A stretch of DNA of 64,000 nt, from assembly GCA_902806575.1 (NCBI GenBank), contig CADCXD010000011.1, positions 2,418,001 to 2,482,000 on the forward strand, read 5' to 3'. Under the pieces are notes generated by a model. That model saw only the letters and a program-made list of their open reading frames with translations. It was not told the origin of the DNA and made no database searches. Positions 63,968-64,000 of the stretch are shown here, in pieces. Position 1 is the first letter of the stretch. Each line of letters begins with the position of its first letter. Position numbers and translations under genes: made by a program. This DNA is from Jackrogersella multiformis. Taxonomy: Eukaryota; Ascomycota; Sordariomycetes; Xylariales; Hypoxylaceae.

Positions 63968-64000
63968 CATAACTTCAATTCTTTTTTGTATTTGTATTTT

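Larger units (their letters stand above)
61403..64000. other. gene-poor right edge
   Basis: No firm gene in 2.6 kb. Palindromes occur near 62740, 63400-63410 and 63560-63570. A doubtful F-box-like frame is listed separately. Confidence 0.5.

Noticed and set aside
1..64000. CRISPR arrays, phage or bacterial operon features
   Set aside because: The window is clearly fungal nuclear DNA with spliced genes; repeats are short palindromes, not spaced direct repeats.

Overview
The window reads as nuclear DNA of a filamentous ascomycete (Pezizomycotina, most likely a Sordariomycete). The genes carry short GT-AG introns (about 50-160 nt), often with GTAAGT-like donors and CTAAC-like branch sites. Families typical of such fungi dominate: four cytochrome P450s, two drug:H+ antiporters, a GMC oxidoreductase, a fungal rhodopsin-domain protein, DUF1479 and DUF4267-like proteins. 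Intergenic DNA is AT-rich and studded with the palindrome ACCTAGGT and its (ACCT)n/(AGGT)n extensions, which are almost absent from exons. All gene models, including splice sites, were built by eye from frame continuity and family motifs; no search was run.

Left part (1-28 kb) is mostly housekeeping with scattered accessory genes. It holds RPB10 (minus) divergent from the SSU-processome gene UTP17/NAN1 (plus), a 2OG-Fe(II) oxygenase, a 78-aa zinc-binding protein with a 9-nt first exon divergent from a helix-hairpin-helix protein, a DUF1479 dioxygenase-like protein, a long-tailed MFS transporter, an intronless P450, an ELO fatty-acid elongase and a THEM6-like thioesterase.

Centre (29.4-44.7 kb) is a compact block of redox, transport and membrane genes: isochorismatase-like protein, P450, MFS transporter, DUF4267-like membrane protein, GMC oxidoreductase, short-chain dehydrogenase, rhodopsin-domain protein and a nine-exon P450. 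It looks like a tailoring/export part of a secondary-metabolite cluster, but no PKS, NRPS, terpene synthase or prenyltransferase is visible in the window. Two copies of one MITE-like element lie in the same orientation on either side of the block (28.5-29.1 and 45.0-45.4 kb). A third, partial copy is inverted at 18.8-19.0 kb. The copy at 28.5 kb contains a nested 217-bp insertion with its own inverted ends and a 5-bp target duplication.

Right part (45-64 kb) holds a secreted protein with three CLG-type cysteine repeats, a CYP52-like P450, a 3.6-kb gene-poor stretch, an Ala/Ser-rich repeat protein with a GPI-type tail, a strong foldback, a Cys-rich nuclear-type protein, a phosphotransferase-fold protein with a changed metal-site residue, a MEMO-family protein and a gene-poor right end.
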